Below are positions 19,984-27,667 of a stretch of 64,000 nt of DNA, one piece after another. Both the position numbers and the translations under genes were made by a program. Every line of letters starts with the position of its first letter. Positions within the stretch are counted from its first letter, which is position 1. Under the pieces are notes generated by a model. That model did no database searches, was not told the origin of the DNA, and saw only the letters and a list, made by a program, of their open reading frames with translations. The stretch spans positions 1,320,616 to 1,384,615 of the forward strand of contig CP096135.1 in NCBI GenBank assembly GCA_023213195.1, given 5' to 3'. This stretch comes from Sphingobacteriales bacterium JAD_PAG50586_3. Its GTDB lineage: Bacteria > Bacteroidota > Bacteroidia > CAMBQF01.

Positions 19984-20726
19984 ATGATTTTCAATCCCGT
20001 TAACTTAAAAGATGAGTTGGCGCACATTAGCAAGTCCAGCCCAGTTACTACTAACCTTATTGACGATGTAAACCAATGGCTTAAAGCCCAGGTTGCTGAT
20101 GAGCAAAAAGCACTACAAAATTTCCCTAACCATTCAGGTATTGATTTTGAGCCCGTCAACAAAGGCTTGCAATTTGATGTGAATGAAGTTTATGGCAAGC
20201 AACACATTAAAGAACTTTGTATACGTTTCAGGCTGCGTTTTTTGCCTTCAGAACTGTATAAAGGAACGCTGCCATATTCTGCTATTAAAGCTGTAAATGA
20301 GTTTGAGAACACCTTTGCACAGGGCGCTAAAACACACTATTACATTGTTGCCCCGGCTGAGTTTTTAAGCTGCAAGATCGCTTTTCAGACCCCCTACTAT
20401 TTGCGCAGTTGAGCAACGGGACATTCTATTTGCTAGACCAGTGGGGCGAAGATTTTAAACCCTACCAACAAGCTATGGTATACCCCATGCGTAACGAAAA
20501 AACACTGGGTATAACATCTATAGCATTAGGTGCTTTAGTAACCTTGCTAAGCATAGTATTTAGCGCCTTTAGTCTGGAAGATTATAACATAGGTGCTTGG
20601 TTTGCAAGGCAGGTAATTACGTTTATATTTAGTACATCGCTCATATTTGTCAGCAGCATTATATATGGCCTTGTAACCTACCGCGACCTTAGCGAAGACA
20701 CGTGGAACAGCCGTTTCTTTAACTAA
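19984..20726 (+). CDS. Membrane protein of unknown function, frameshifted
   Basis: Roughly 247 residues after repair. A soluble N-terminal part (about 155 residues, with YGKQHIKELCIRFRLRFLP) is followed by a linker (NGTFYLLDQWGEDFKPYQQ) and two membrane helices (LGALVTLLSIVFSAF and VITFIFSTSLIFVSSIIYGL). The frame breaks at the T-run 20362-20366; one more T gives EFFKLQDRFSDPLLFAQL, so the two pieces are one gene. I do not recognise the family. Confidence 0.6.
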
Positions 20727-20786
20727 AAACTAAAAGTGAAAAACGAAAAATTATCTAATCACTGTACACTAACTACTACACACTAA

Positions 20787-21575
20787 TTGAAAGACAAAGT
20801 TATATGGATTACCGGAGCATCATCAGGTATTGGTGAAGCCCTAGTGTACGAATTGGCTAAACAAGGCGCACGCCTGGTACTATCGGCCCGCAATGAGAAA
20901 GAACTGGAACGTGTTGCCACAGCCACCAGCCTTGGCGAGCGTGATGTTTTTGTACTGCCGCTAGACCTTGAAAAGCCTGCCGAAATGCAGGGCAAAGCCG
21001 CACAGGTAATGAACCATTTTGGGCGTATAGATATCCTTATAAATAATGGTGGTCTTAGCCAGCGCTCTCTTGCTAAAGATACCGGCTGGGAGGTTGACCA
21101 ACGTCTGCTAAATGTTAATGTAGTTGGTACTATAGCATTAACAAAAGCGGTATTACCTTACTTTCTAAGGCAGAAGCAAGGCCGCTATGTTACGGTAACC
21201 AGCCTGGTGGGCAAGTTTGGCAGCCCAATGCGATCGGGCTATTCGGCGGCTAAGCATGCGTTGCACGGGTTCTTCGATTCGCTGCGTGCCGAGGTTGAAA
21301 AAGATGGGATTGCAGTAACACTTGTCTGCCCTGGCTTTGTGCAAACCAATGTATCGCTAAACGCGGTAACCGGCAATGGTACTGCCCAAAACAAAATGGA
21401 CGATGCTACTGCTAATGGCATTACTGCCCAGTATTGCGCACAACAGCTAATAAAAGCCATAAACAATAATAAGCGCGAGGTGTATATAGGCAATAAAGAA
21501 ACCTATGGCGTTTTACTTAAACGCTTCTTCCCCGGCGTGTTTGCTAATATGATTGGTAAAGCTAAGGTTACGTAG
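20787..21575 (+). CDS. Short-chain dehydrogenase/reductase (SDR)
   Basis: Classical SDR, 262 residues. The cofactor loop WITGASSGIGEAL is at the N-terminus, LINNGG follows, the catalytic Ser is in VTSLVGKFG, and the YSAAK pair is in GYSAAKHALHGF. The layout resembles membrane-linked short-chain reductases of the DHRS7 kind; the substrate is unknown. The start appears to be TTG at 20787, because no ATG precedes the Rossmann motif. The 3' end overlaps the convergent DUF748-like gene by 8 nt. Confidence 0.88.
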   Translation: MKDKVIWITGASSGIGEALVYELAKQGARLVLSARNEKELERVATATSLGERDVFVLPLDLEKPAEMQGKAAQVMNHFGRIDILINNGGLSQRSLAKDTGWEVDQRLLNVNVVGTIALTKAVLPYFLRQKQGRYVTVTSLVGKFGSPMRSGYSAAKHALHGFFDSLRAEVEKDGIAVTLVCPGFVQTNVSLNAVTGNGTAQNKMDDATANGITAQYCAQQLIKAINNNKREVYIGNKETYGVLLKRFFPGVFANMIGKAKVT

Positions 21576-22665
21576 TGCCATTGTTAGTACCCTTGCTCCG
21601 CTTAAGCGTGTTGAAGTTTATCTCGTAGTCTATAGATGGTGTTAGCGCGCTTATAAAGGCATTGCGTAGCACTACTACAATAGCATACCACACGTTTATT
21701 TCAATGTCTTTAAATTCGCCCTCAATAGGTATTTTAGTGGCAACCTGTTCTTCCTTAGGGTTTTCAAAAAGCTTAATGGCTTTACCAACGGCACTTTCCC
21801 AAATGCTGCGCCATAGGGTTGATTTCTCTGTTTCAACGGCTGTAATAACAATGCCGGTTACAACAGGTTTTACATACCCTTTATAATGCCCGTCAACCGA
21901 TACGGCTTCGGCATAAACGCTTAGCCCGCCGTTGTCAATAGAGAATTTGCCATACGCTTCAAATAAATTATTAAGCCTGTTTAGTTCTATATTTTCTACT
22001 TCGGCATTAATATCAAAATCGGGCTTTAACTTTTGCAGGTTTACCTTACCCTTTATTTGTATAGACCCGCCGTATGCCTTCCCTAGCACCATAACTTCTG
22101 CCGGCATTGCAAACTCCGGTATGTTAGAAACTGATGTGGCACGTATGTACAGTTTACTTAAATCAAGCCTTACAATTGGGCTTGCAAGAGTGTCTATATA
22201 TTCTACAGTACCATTTTTTACCTCTAATTTATTCACCACAAAAGGGAATAAATTTAAATGGGTAATATTCGTTTTGCGCTTCACGGTTGGGCCCGTGGTT
22301 TTGTCGTCTTCTTTATTTATGTGGGTAAATACAGGCCTTTCTAAAAACACATCAGCAATAAAAATTCCGCCCCACAACTCTTTAAAATTAAAGGTTATTA
22401 CAACTGTTTCTGCTGATAAAAATTTATTCCGCCCGCCACTTTCTTTATCCAGTTTGTCAAGCAAAAAGCCTTCTATTAATATTTTTTTAGCACCTATTTT
22501 TATCTTTTTCACCTCACTGTAATGGCCTTTTAGCGTGCGCAGTTTTTTATTGGCAAACCGGCGTAAAATAAAGGGAAACAAGGTGTTTACTATTGATATA
22601 ACTGGTAGTAACACACATACCAACCTAAACCATTTTTTCTGTACTTTATATTGTGTGCTGCCCAT
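21568..22665 (-). CDS. DUF748/AsmA-like envelope protein, paralogue of 23748
   Basis: 365 residues. One N-terminal membrane segment (LVCVLLPVISIVNTLFPFI) precedes a long beta-rich body. The blocks KAYGGSIQIKGKVNL, NGGLSVYAEAVSVDGHYKGYVKPVV and VATKIPIEGEFKDIEINVW are typical of DUF748/AsmA-type proteins, which are thought to act in envelope lipid transport or outer-membrane upkeep. The protein at 23748-25022 shares the same blocks. The gene is last in an operon with the YihY/BrkB gene between the two paralogues. Confidence 0.75.
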   Translation of the reverse strand: MGSTQYKVQKKWFRLVCVLLPVISIVNTLFPFILRRFANKKLRTLKGHYSEVKKIKIGAKKILIEGFLLDKLDKESGGRNKFLSAETVVITFNFKELWGGIFIADVFLERPVFTHINKEDDKTTGPTVKRKTNITHLNLFPFVVNKLEVKNGTVEYIDTLASPIVRLDLSKLYIRATSVSNIPEFAMPAEVMVLGKAYGGSIQIKGKVNLQKLKPDFDINAEVENIELNRLNNLFEAYGKFSIDNGGLSVYAEAVSVDGHYKGYVKPVVTGIVITAVETEKSTLWRSIWESAVGKAIKLFENPKEEQVATKIPIEGEFKDIEINVWYAIVVVLRNAFISALTPSIDYEINFNTLKRSKGTNNGTT

Positions 22666-22721
22666 AGTAGTTTGTGTCTGTTTTTAAAAACCTGTTTATG
22701 GCAGATTATGTTTGTAAAACC

Positions 22722-23735
22722 TTATAAACGCTTACGCGCCGGGGCTTTAGATTTTAATTTACGGGTTGGGGTTTTAACCGTTTTTAGCACTTTTTTATTT
22801 GCTGTGCTAATGCCTATATCTTTATCCTTTTCAACAGCTGTAGGGTCTAGCGGTATGCCTTTTTGTATAGAAATAGCGTGGGTAAACTCGGCACCCAAAA
22901 ACACTATTTGCGATGAGTAATATACCCATAGTATTAATATTATAATAGAGCCGCTTGCTCCATAGGTGCTGGCTATGCTGCTTTGCCCAAGGTATAAGCC
23001 TATGGCGTATTTACCAAAACCAAATAATATGGTGGTAGCAAAGGAGCCAATCCACACTGTTTTCCACTGTGGTCTTGCGTCAGACATGTAGCGGTATACC
23101 ATGGCAAACAACAAGGTTGTTACACCTAGCGTTAGCCCTATGTCAACAATTTTTACCAGCACCATAGAAAAATCAGAAAGGTACTGCCTTAGTATACCTG
23201 AAAATGCCGATAGTGCCGACTGGGCTACTAACGATACCAACAGCAAGAATGCCAAAGCGGCTATCATGGCTATGGAAAACACTTTAGATAAAAAGAATTT
23301 TGCTACTGGTTTTTTTGCCGATGGTTTTACATCCCAAATAGTATTTAACGCAACACGAAATTGCCCAAATACACCTGTTGCACCTAGCAATAATAGTACA
23401 ATGGCAACAACGGTATACATCCAGTTTTCGCCCGGCTTGTAAGCCGATTTAATTACCTTTTGAATGGTTAATGCGCTGTCTACACTTATTAGCGATGATA
23501 GCTGGTTTGTTATTTCGCCCTCAACCGCTTCGCGCCCCAAAAACACCCCTGCTAATGATATTACAATAAGCAGCATGGGGGCAATAGAAAACAGCGTGTA
23601 GTAAGATAAAGCTGCGCTTTGGGTACTAGTATCGTGCTTTTGAAAAAGCGTAAATGTGTTCTTTAGTATATTGCCGGTTGGGGTATTCATAAACACACCC
23701 CAACGGCCTTTTATTTTTTCAATCAGTTTTTTCAT
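22722..23735 (-). CDS. YihY/virulence factor BrkB family membrane protein
   Basis: 337 residues with six predicted helices and the family core AALSYYTLFSIAPMLLIVIS, LGATGVFGQFRVALNTIWDV, and YGASGSIIILILWVYYSSQI. The C-terminus is a basic tail (KKVLKTVKTPTRKLKSKAPARKRL region). Inner-membrane protein; the family was once named RNase BN by mistake and its transport or lipid role is unsettled. It lies 12 nt after the upstream DUF748-like gene and 56 nt before the second one. Confidence 0.9.
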   Translation of the reverse strand: MKKLIEKIKGRWGVFMNTPTGNILKNTFTLFQKHDTSTQSAALSYYTLFSIAPMLLIVISLAGVFLGREAVEGEITNQLSSLISVDSALTIQKVIKSAYKPGENWMYTVVAIVLLLLGATGVFGQFRVALNTIWDVKPSAKKPVAKFFLSKVFSIAMIAALAFLLLVSLVAQSALSAFSGILRQYLSDFSMVLVKIVDIGLTLGVTTLLFAMVYRYMSDARPQWKTVWIGSFATTILFGFGKYAIGLYLGQSSIASTYGASGSIIILILWVYYSSQIVFLGAEFTHAISIQKGIPLDPTAVEKDKDIGISTANKKVLKTVKTPTRKLKSKAPARKRL

Positions 23736-23747
23736 ACATCAGGCTTT

Positions 23748-25022
23748 TTATTTTTTCTTTTTCTCCTGCCTTTCTTTCTTTTTCAATTCTTTCTCTTTCT
23801 TACGGTCTTCTTTCTTTTGCTTACGGTCATCGCCGCTGCCAAAAACCTTTTCAAGGAAAGTTTTATCTCTTGTTTCGCCTATGGTATTAATAGAAACAGT
23901 ATTGTCTATACTCTGAAAGAAGGCTTTAACAAAAGCGTTGCGCAGCAAGTCGGTTATAATTTGCCATACGCTTATTTTGGGGTTGTCCAAATTACCCTCA
24001 ATTTCAATCCGGGTAGCTATGTTGTCTTCTTTATGGTTTTCTACAAACCACGAGCCTATCTCTATTAACCCCTCGTATAGTTTAGTCTTAAGCGGGTCTT
24101 CTTTTTCTTCTTTCAGGTTAAGTACATCAAGGTCTTCAACAAAAGGTTTTATATATCCTTTAATTTTTTTGTCTTTACTAGCTGCCTCTGCATACATGCT
24201 GAAATATCCTTTCTGCACGTCTATATTAGCATATGCCCTGGCAAAGTCGTTTAGCTTAGGTATAGGTATCTTTTTAATCTCGGCTGTTACATCAAACTTG
24301 GGTATTTTACTCAATACATCAAGCTGCGCTTTAACATTAACACTACCACCATATACATTGGCTCGCACCACGGCTTTAGATGGTAATATAACCGCACTAT
24401 CCTTAACATTGCTAAGGTTCTCGGCCAACACATATATATGGTTTGCGTAAATATCAACCTTAGGGCTTTGGTAAAAATCGCGATAGTGAATCTCGCCCCT
24501 GTGCAACTCAAATTTATTAATGCTTATTGGCATTAAATCATCGGCCAACTCCACCCACGATGTATCTACCGATGTTTGCGATTGCTCCTTGGTCGGACCT
24601 TTTACAAAGTTCACATTTAGGCTGTCAACGTCAATCTTGGCTACTATAGAGCCTTTAAACAGCGATTTCCACTCTAGGCCTGCTTTTATTTTATTTATAT
24701 ATACAAACGGCACAGGTATTTGACCGTTTTTCTTTTTCATATCAAAACCATCAACCCTGGCCGATGCCGTAATCATATTAACAGTAATACAATCTATATG
24801 GCCTACATACTCGGGCATATCGGCCATTTTTTTATTTACATACCATGTTAGCACTGGGCCTAGCGCAAAGTTTATAATAGCTAGCACACCAAGTGTTATA
24901 ACTATAGTGCGTGCTAAGCGCCTTCTGCTGCGGCCTTTGCGTTGGTCAGTACTAAGTTTGCTTAAACGCTCGCGGCGGGCAGCTCTTATTGATGTAGTTT
25001 TTTCGGGCTTATTAGCTCTCAT
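23748..25022 (-). CDS. DUF748/AsmA-like envelope protein with Lys/Glu-rich tail
   Basis: 424 residues. A basic cytosolic N-terminus (RAARRERLSK) leads to one membrane helix (IVITLGVLAIINFALGPVLTW) and an extracytoplasmic body with GLEWKSLFKGSIVAKIDVD, NVYGGSVNVKAQLDVL and GYFSMYAEAASKDKKIKGY, matching the 21568 paralogue. The last 40 residues are almost only Lys, Glu, Arg and Gln (KKEDRKKEKELKKKE), a likely charged coiled coil. First gene of the three-gene operon running leftward. Confidence 0.75.
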   Translation of the reverse strand: MRANKPEKTTSIRAARRERLSKLSTDQRKGRSRRRLARTIVITLGVLAIINFALGPVLTWYVNKKMADMPEYVGHIDCITVNMITASARVDGFDMKKKNGQIPVPFVYINKIKAGLEWKSLFKGSIVAKIDVDSLNVNFVKGPTKEQSQTSVDTSWVELADDLMPISINKFELHRGEIHYRDFYQSPKVDIYANHIYVLAENLSNVKDSAVILPSKAVVRANVYGGSVNVKAQLDVLSKIPKFDVTAEIKKIPIPKLNDFARAYANIDVQKGYFSMYAEAASKDKKIKGYIKPFVEDLDVLNLKEEKEDPLKTKLYEGLIEIGSWFVENHKEDNIATRIEIEGNLDNPKISVWQIITDLLRNAFVKAFFQSIDNTVSINTIGETRDKTFLEKVFGSGDDRKQKKEDRKKEKELKKKERQEKKKK

Positions 25023-25181
25023 TGCCTGTAGATAAATAGGTTAATAGTGTACTAACCTCAAAAAATCTAAATGGTTTAGGTTACAACTAACAGGTATACA
25101 TTAGTTTGTATAATTTATGTGCGCAATTAAACCATTGGCAAGGTGTTTGGTCTATATACATGTAGTTAAAAATTATAAGCT

Positions 25182-25430
25182 ATGCATATCCGGATTAAGT
25201 ATTTGGTTCAAAACGCACTGGCATTTCTGTTCTTCGCGTTTTTGCTTTTTTTAGTTAGCGGCTGTATGCCCCAACGTGTAGTTGTTGTACAAGCCCCGCC
25301 TCCACCTCCACGCGTAGTGGTAGTTCCGCCACGCCCACCGGTAGTAGTTATGCCGGCACCCAACCCTTACAGGGGTTACCCGAACCGACGCAGGGCCTAT
25401 CACACCCACCCACATGGCTACCACCACTAG
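25182..25430 (+). CDS. Small Pro/Val- and His-rich lipoprotein
   Basis: 82 residues. The signal segment ends with the lipobox LVSGC. The mature part alternates Val and Pro stretches (VVVVQAPPPPPRVVVVPPRP) and ends with His- and Tyr-rich YHTHPHGYHH, which could bind metal. No known domain. A terminator follows at 25490-25520. Confidence 0.65.
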   Translation: MHIRIKYLVQNALAFLFFAFLLFLVSGCMPQRVVVVQAPPPPPRVVVVPPRPPVVVMPAPNPYRGYPNRRRAYHTHPHGYHH

Positions 25431-25489
25431 GCTACCTCTTGTGCATTAACCTGTCATTTCTCTCCTTATCATACCCTACATTTACAACC

Positions 25490-25520
25490 AGCCGCCCCAG
25501 AATACCGGGACGGCTTTTTA
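25490..25520 (+). terminator. Terminator of the small lipoprotein gene
   Basis: The stem AGCCG-C-CCC...GGGACGGCT is followed by CTTTTTA on the plus strand. One mismatch in the stem. Confidence 0.6.
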
Positions 25521-25728
25521 ATTTCTCTGTACCCTTACAGGCAGTAGCCAATAACATCGTTTTCGCGGATTAGTACCCCCTCCAAACCTCTCCCGATAAC
25601 TATCGGGACCGGTTTTTCCTCCCCTACTAGTAGGGGAGTTGCCGGCACGCTTTAGCGAGTCGGCGGAGTGGGTACAAACCCTTACAGGCAGTAGCCAATA
25701 ACACCGTTTTCGCTGCTTTTTTTAAAGT

Positions 25729-25782
25729 CCCCTCCTTTTTAAGGAGGGGTAATTCTGACTGCTAAGTCAGAATGGGGTGGTT
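25729..25782 (-). repeat. Palindromic module with internal hairpin (array A)
   Basis: An outer CCCCTCC/GGAGGGG stem is joined to a 22-nt inner hairpin (25752-25773; arms ATTCTGACT/AGTCAGAAT with a short loop) and then the tail GGGGTGGTT on the plus strand. Confidence 0.65.
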
Positions 25783-25840
25783 ACATTAGTGTCTTCTATA
25801 CCCCTACAAGCAGTAGTAAACCACTCAATTTCTGCTCATG

Positions 25841-25896
25841 CAACCACCCCCGTCCAGGCTATCGCCGCGACACCCCCTCCTAAATTTAGGAGGGGG
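25841..25896 (+). repeat. Palindromic module, inverted orientation (array A)
   Basis: The same module as at 25729 but in the opposite orientation: AACCACCCCCGTC, a different inner segment (GGCTATCGCC), then CCCCCTCC and its partner GGAGGGGG. Confidence 0.55.
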
Positions 25897-25953
25897 CAGG
25901 GGAAGGTACTACAAGCAGTAGTAAACCAATGCATTTTTGCTCACCATTTTTAG

Positions 25954-26014
25954 CCCCTCTCCACGCGTGGAGAGGGAAAGACAATACAATTAATTGTATT
26001 GGCAGGGGAGAGGT
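25954..26014 (-). repeat. Palindromic module with AT-rich inner hairpin (array A)
   Basis: An outer CCCTCTCC/GGAGAGGG stem, an inner perfect palindrome CAATACAATTAATTGTATTG, then the tail GGGGAGAGGT. Confidence 0.65.
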
Positions 26015-26190
26015 GGAAACACCCATAGGCAGCCTGCTTTCGCAAACCGCCCGTAGGTAACAATACTTATCATAACAATTTACCAACCGACCAATGGCGC
26101 CGCCATAAAGGCTCGGCTGGTCTTAGCCATTGCGAAGCTTGTCCTCTTGGTAAACTATTTCTCTTAAATTCTAAAGGCCTTTCTTTTAAG

Positions 26191-26223
26191 CCCCTCTCCT
26201 TCGGGGAGGGGTTTGGGGTGGGG
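26191..26223. repeat. Palindromic module without inner hairpin (array A)
   Basis: The stem CCCCTCTCC-TTC-GGGGAGGGG is followed by TTTGGGGTGGGG. It is the simple form of the module, lacking the inner hairpin seen in its neighbours. Confidence 0.6.
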
Positions 26224-26280
26224 TCATCATTAAACCATCATTCTGAATCGTAATAAGCATTGTAGGTACTGTAAATAAAG

Positions 26281-26330
26281 TTCCCCCTTTAAAAGGGGGT
26301 GTTTAGTGCAAAGCACTAAACGGGGGATTT
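26281..26330 (-). repeat. Palindromic module with inner hairpin (array A)
   Basis: Outer CCCCCTTT/AAAGGGGG stem, inner hairpin TTTAGTGC-AAA-GCACTAAA, then the tail CGGGGGATTT (plus strand). Confidence 0.65.
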
Positions 26331-26343
26331 AAACCGTCGAAAA

Positions 26344-26396
26344 CTCTCCCTTATAAAGGGAGTGGATTCCCGCCAAAGGCGGGAAGACGAGGGATT
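26344..26396 (-). repeat. Palindromic module with inner hairpin (array A), twin of 58078
   Basis: CTCCCTT-AT-AAAGGGAGTGGA, then inner hairpin TCCCGCC-AAA-GGCGGGA, then GACGAGGGATTT. The copy at 58078-58129 has the same outer parts but another inner hairpin. Confidence 0.7.
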
Positions 26397-26417
26397 TTTG
26401 CCGCGCGGCCGTTTGTT

Positions 26418-26440
26418 ATCCCGCACTTGATGCGGGATCT
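26418..26440. repeat. 23-bp palindrome shared by both arrays
   Basis: A palindrome with arms ATCCCGCA/TGCGGGAT, identical to 58328-58350 over 23 bp and at the same relative place behind the leader. Confidence 0.75.
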
Positions 26441-26496
26441 CCTAATTAACCCATTAGGAAAGGGTGCCAAGTGGTTTTGTTATTCGAATAACAGTA

Positions 26497-26527
26497 CAAA
26501 GATACAACCTGAATTAAAATAAGTCAA
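26497..26527 (-). promoter_or_regulatory. Promoter reading into array A
   Basis: On the minus strand TTG (26527-26525), N20, TATCTTTG (26504-26497), then TAC. The 5' region then has the perfect palindrome GTTATTCGAATAAC (26492-26479) and ACTTGGCACC (26472-26463). Array B has the same order of elements. Confidence 0.65.
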
Positions 26528-26557
26528 GCAAATAAATATAAAAATTATTAACAATTG

Positions 26558-26986
26558 TTAATTTGCCTTTTCAGCATTAAACCTCAGGCTAGTTATATAG
26601 CCTAAATACGCCATAGGCAAATAAGCTACCAACACATCAAGCAAGGTAAACCACACCGGCGATGGCAGCATAATAATATTCAAAACCCCGCCTATTAAAA
26701 AAGCCACACCAATAATCATGGCAAAGCGTAATTTGCGCGTGGTTGCTATTAATGCCGCAATAAAAGCACCTACCAGTGTACCCAACGCATGCGCCAATAA
26801 TGGAAAAACAAAATGCTTTGGTTCCATTAAGGGCATGGCAGCTTCAAGGCCCTCCATGGTAGAAAAATCGGCTCCGGCAGGTGGTGGAATAACCATGGGG
26901 CCAATGCTTACCAGCGCCATATTAACGGCGCTGCCAATAATAAGGCCACCAAATACGCCCAGTACACTTTTAACGGTTGGGTTCAT
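26558..26986 (-). CDS. Small multi-pass membrane protein, unknown function
   Basis: 142 residues with about four hydrophobic segments (VFGGLIIGSAVNMALVSIGP, LLAHALGTLVGAFIAALIA, FAMIIGVAFLIGGVLNIIML, LLDVLVAYLPMAYLGYI). PPPAGADFSTMEGLEAAMPLM lies in an external loop. I recognise it only as a conserved membrane protein of the phylum. It lies 31 nt after the DoxX-like gene on the same strand. Confidence 0.65.
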   Translation of the reverse strand: MNPTVKSVLGVFGGLIIGSAVNMALVSIGPMVIPPPAGADFSTMEGLEAAMPLMEPKHFVFPLLAHALGTLVGAFIAALIATTRKLRFAMIIGVAFLIGGVLNIIMLPSPVWFTLLDVLVAYLPMAYLGYITSLRFNAEKAN

Positions 26987-27017
26987 AGCGTAGAATTTGA
27001 CTAAAAAGACTAATCTG

Positions 27018-27365
27018 TTAGTGCACTAATTTTAGTGAAATAGCAGCAATAAAAAGGCAAAGAATTAAAAGTAATAGAGATGGTATATGCTTTTGCCACG
27101 GATTGCCTACTTTAAAGTGAAAGTACTGGGCCGATAACATAAATAAAGCCAACATAAGGGAAGGGATAAGAACTAAATCCTCATACCAAATACCGGCTAC
27201 AAGCAAAGTAGATAATACTATTTTTGATGCCCCTACAATACTACGTATTAAAGTACTTAAACCGTACTGCTTAAATTCCTTTTCAACATTAGGAAACCTA
27301 ACAACCCAAACAACTACTATTGATAAGGCTACAATAACTTGAGCAACAATGGAGTACGTAGTCAT
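27018..27365 (-). CDS. DoxX-like small membrane protein
   Basis: 115 residues, four helices, with the pattern of DoxX-like family members: IVAQVIVALSIVVVWVVRF with FPNVEKEF, IRSIVGASKIVLSTLLVAG, LIPSLMLALFMLSAQYFHF, and a C-terminal helix. The biochemical role of this family is not settled. The gene runs toward the 26558 gene and forms a small unit with it. Confidence 0.7.
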   Translation of the reverse strand: MTTYSIVAQVIVALSIVVVWVVRFPNVEKEFKQYGLSTLIRSIVGASKIVLSTLLVAGIWYEDLVLIPSLMLALFMLSAQYFHFKVGNPWQKHIPSLLLLILCLFIAAISLKLVH

Positions 27366-27667
27366 ATATTGATTTTTTATGATTGCTATGCGTAAAGTGC
27401 ATAAAACAAATCTATCTCAAAAGTAGTGTTTAATTTTTAACCTATTCTCTTGGGGTAGTTTATATGCCAAATGCTTGCGTATGTGGTACATTAGAGTGTA
27501 CCGCCCAATGCTAATGCGATGATTAAGTTTTTTACAATCAGGAAATTAAAGGGTTTAATTTCGTGTTAAATTACCGGAAGCGATATTTAATTCTCTTTTG
27601 AAAAACTGACCTTAATTTTAGCACTTAACCCGCCATTTTGCCAACTACTGTTGTGCATTCGTATTTC
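27366..27667. other. Intergenic region next to a probable acquired gene
   Basis: 302 nt without an ORF. It holds an inverted repeat GGTACA-N6-TGTACC at about 27490 and, near 27630, a run CCGCCATTTTGCCAAC followed by TACTGTTGTGC. That last stretch resembles sequences I associate with accessory gene cassettes in this phylum, but I cannot show it is a recombination site. Confidence 0.3.

Larger units (their letters stand above)
25532..25942. repeat. Four degenerate direct repeats in array A
   Basis: Units at 25532-25566 and 25679-25713 are 35 bp and differ by one base. Units at 25801-25837 and 25907-25942 are closer to each other. The shared core is TACARGCAGTAG plus AAyMAC and TTTyyGC. Spacing is 147, 122 and 106 bp, each interval filled with palindromes. 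Confidence 0.7.
25532..26496 (-). ncRNA. Palindromic array A, putative non-coding transcript
   Basis: About 1 kb without a plausible gene, packed with nested palindromes. A strong minus-strand promoter (26497-26527) reads into it, followed by a 5' hairpin and leader shared with array B (57503-58448). Contents from left to right: four degenerate direct repeats (from 25532, 25679, 25801 and 25907) alternating with CCCCTCC-type palindromes that carry a variable internal hairpin, then a region with few repeats (26015-26190), then three more palindromic modules (26191, 26281, 26344), and the 23-bp palindrome at 26418-26440. That it is transcribed is inferred. It could simply be a graveyard of palindromic mobile repeats. 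Confidence 0.45.

Noticed and set aside
25532..26496. CRISPR array
   Set aside because: Repeats are few, differ between copies and have unequal spacing, spacers are themselves palindromic, and no cas gene is near.
27620..27660. Integron attC-like recombination site near CCGCCATTTTGCCAAC
   Set aside because: Only one stretch is present, no integrase is in the window, and I cannot fold it into the paired-box structure that attC needs.
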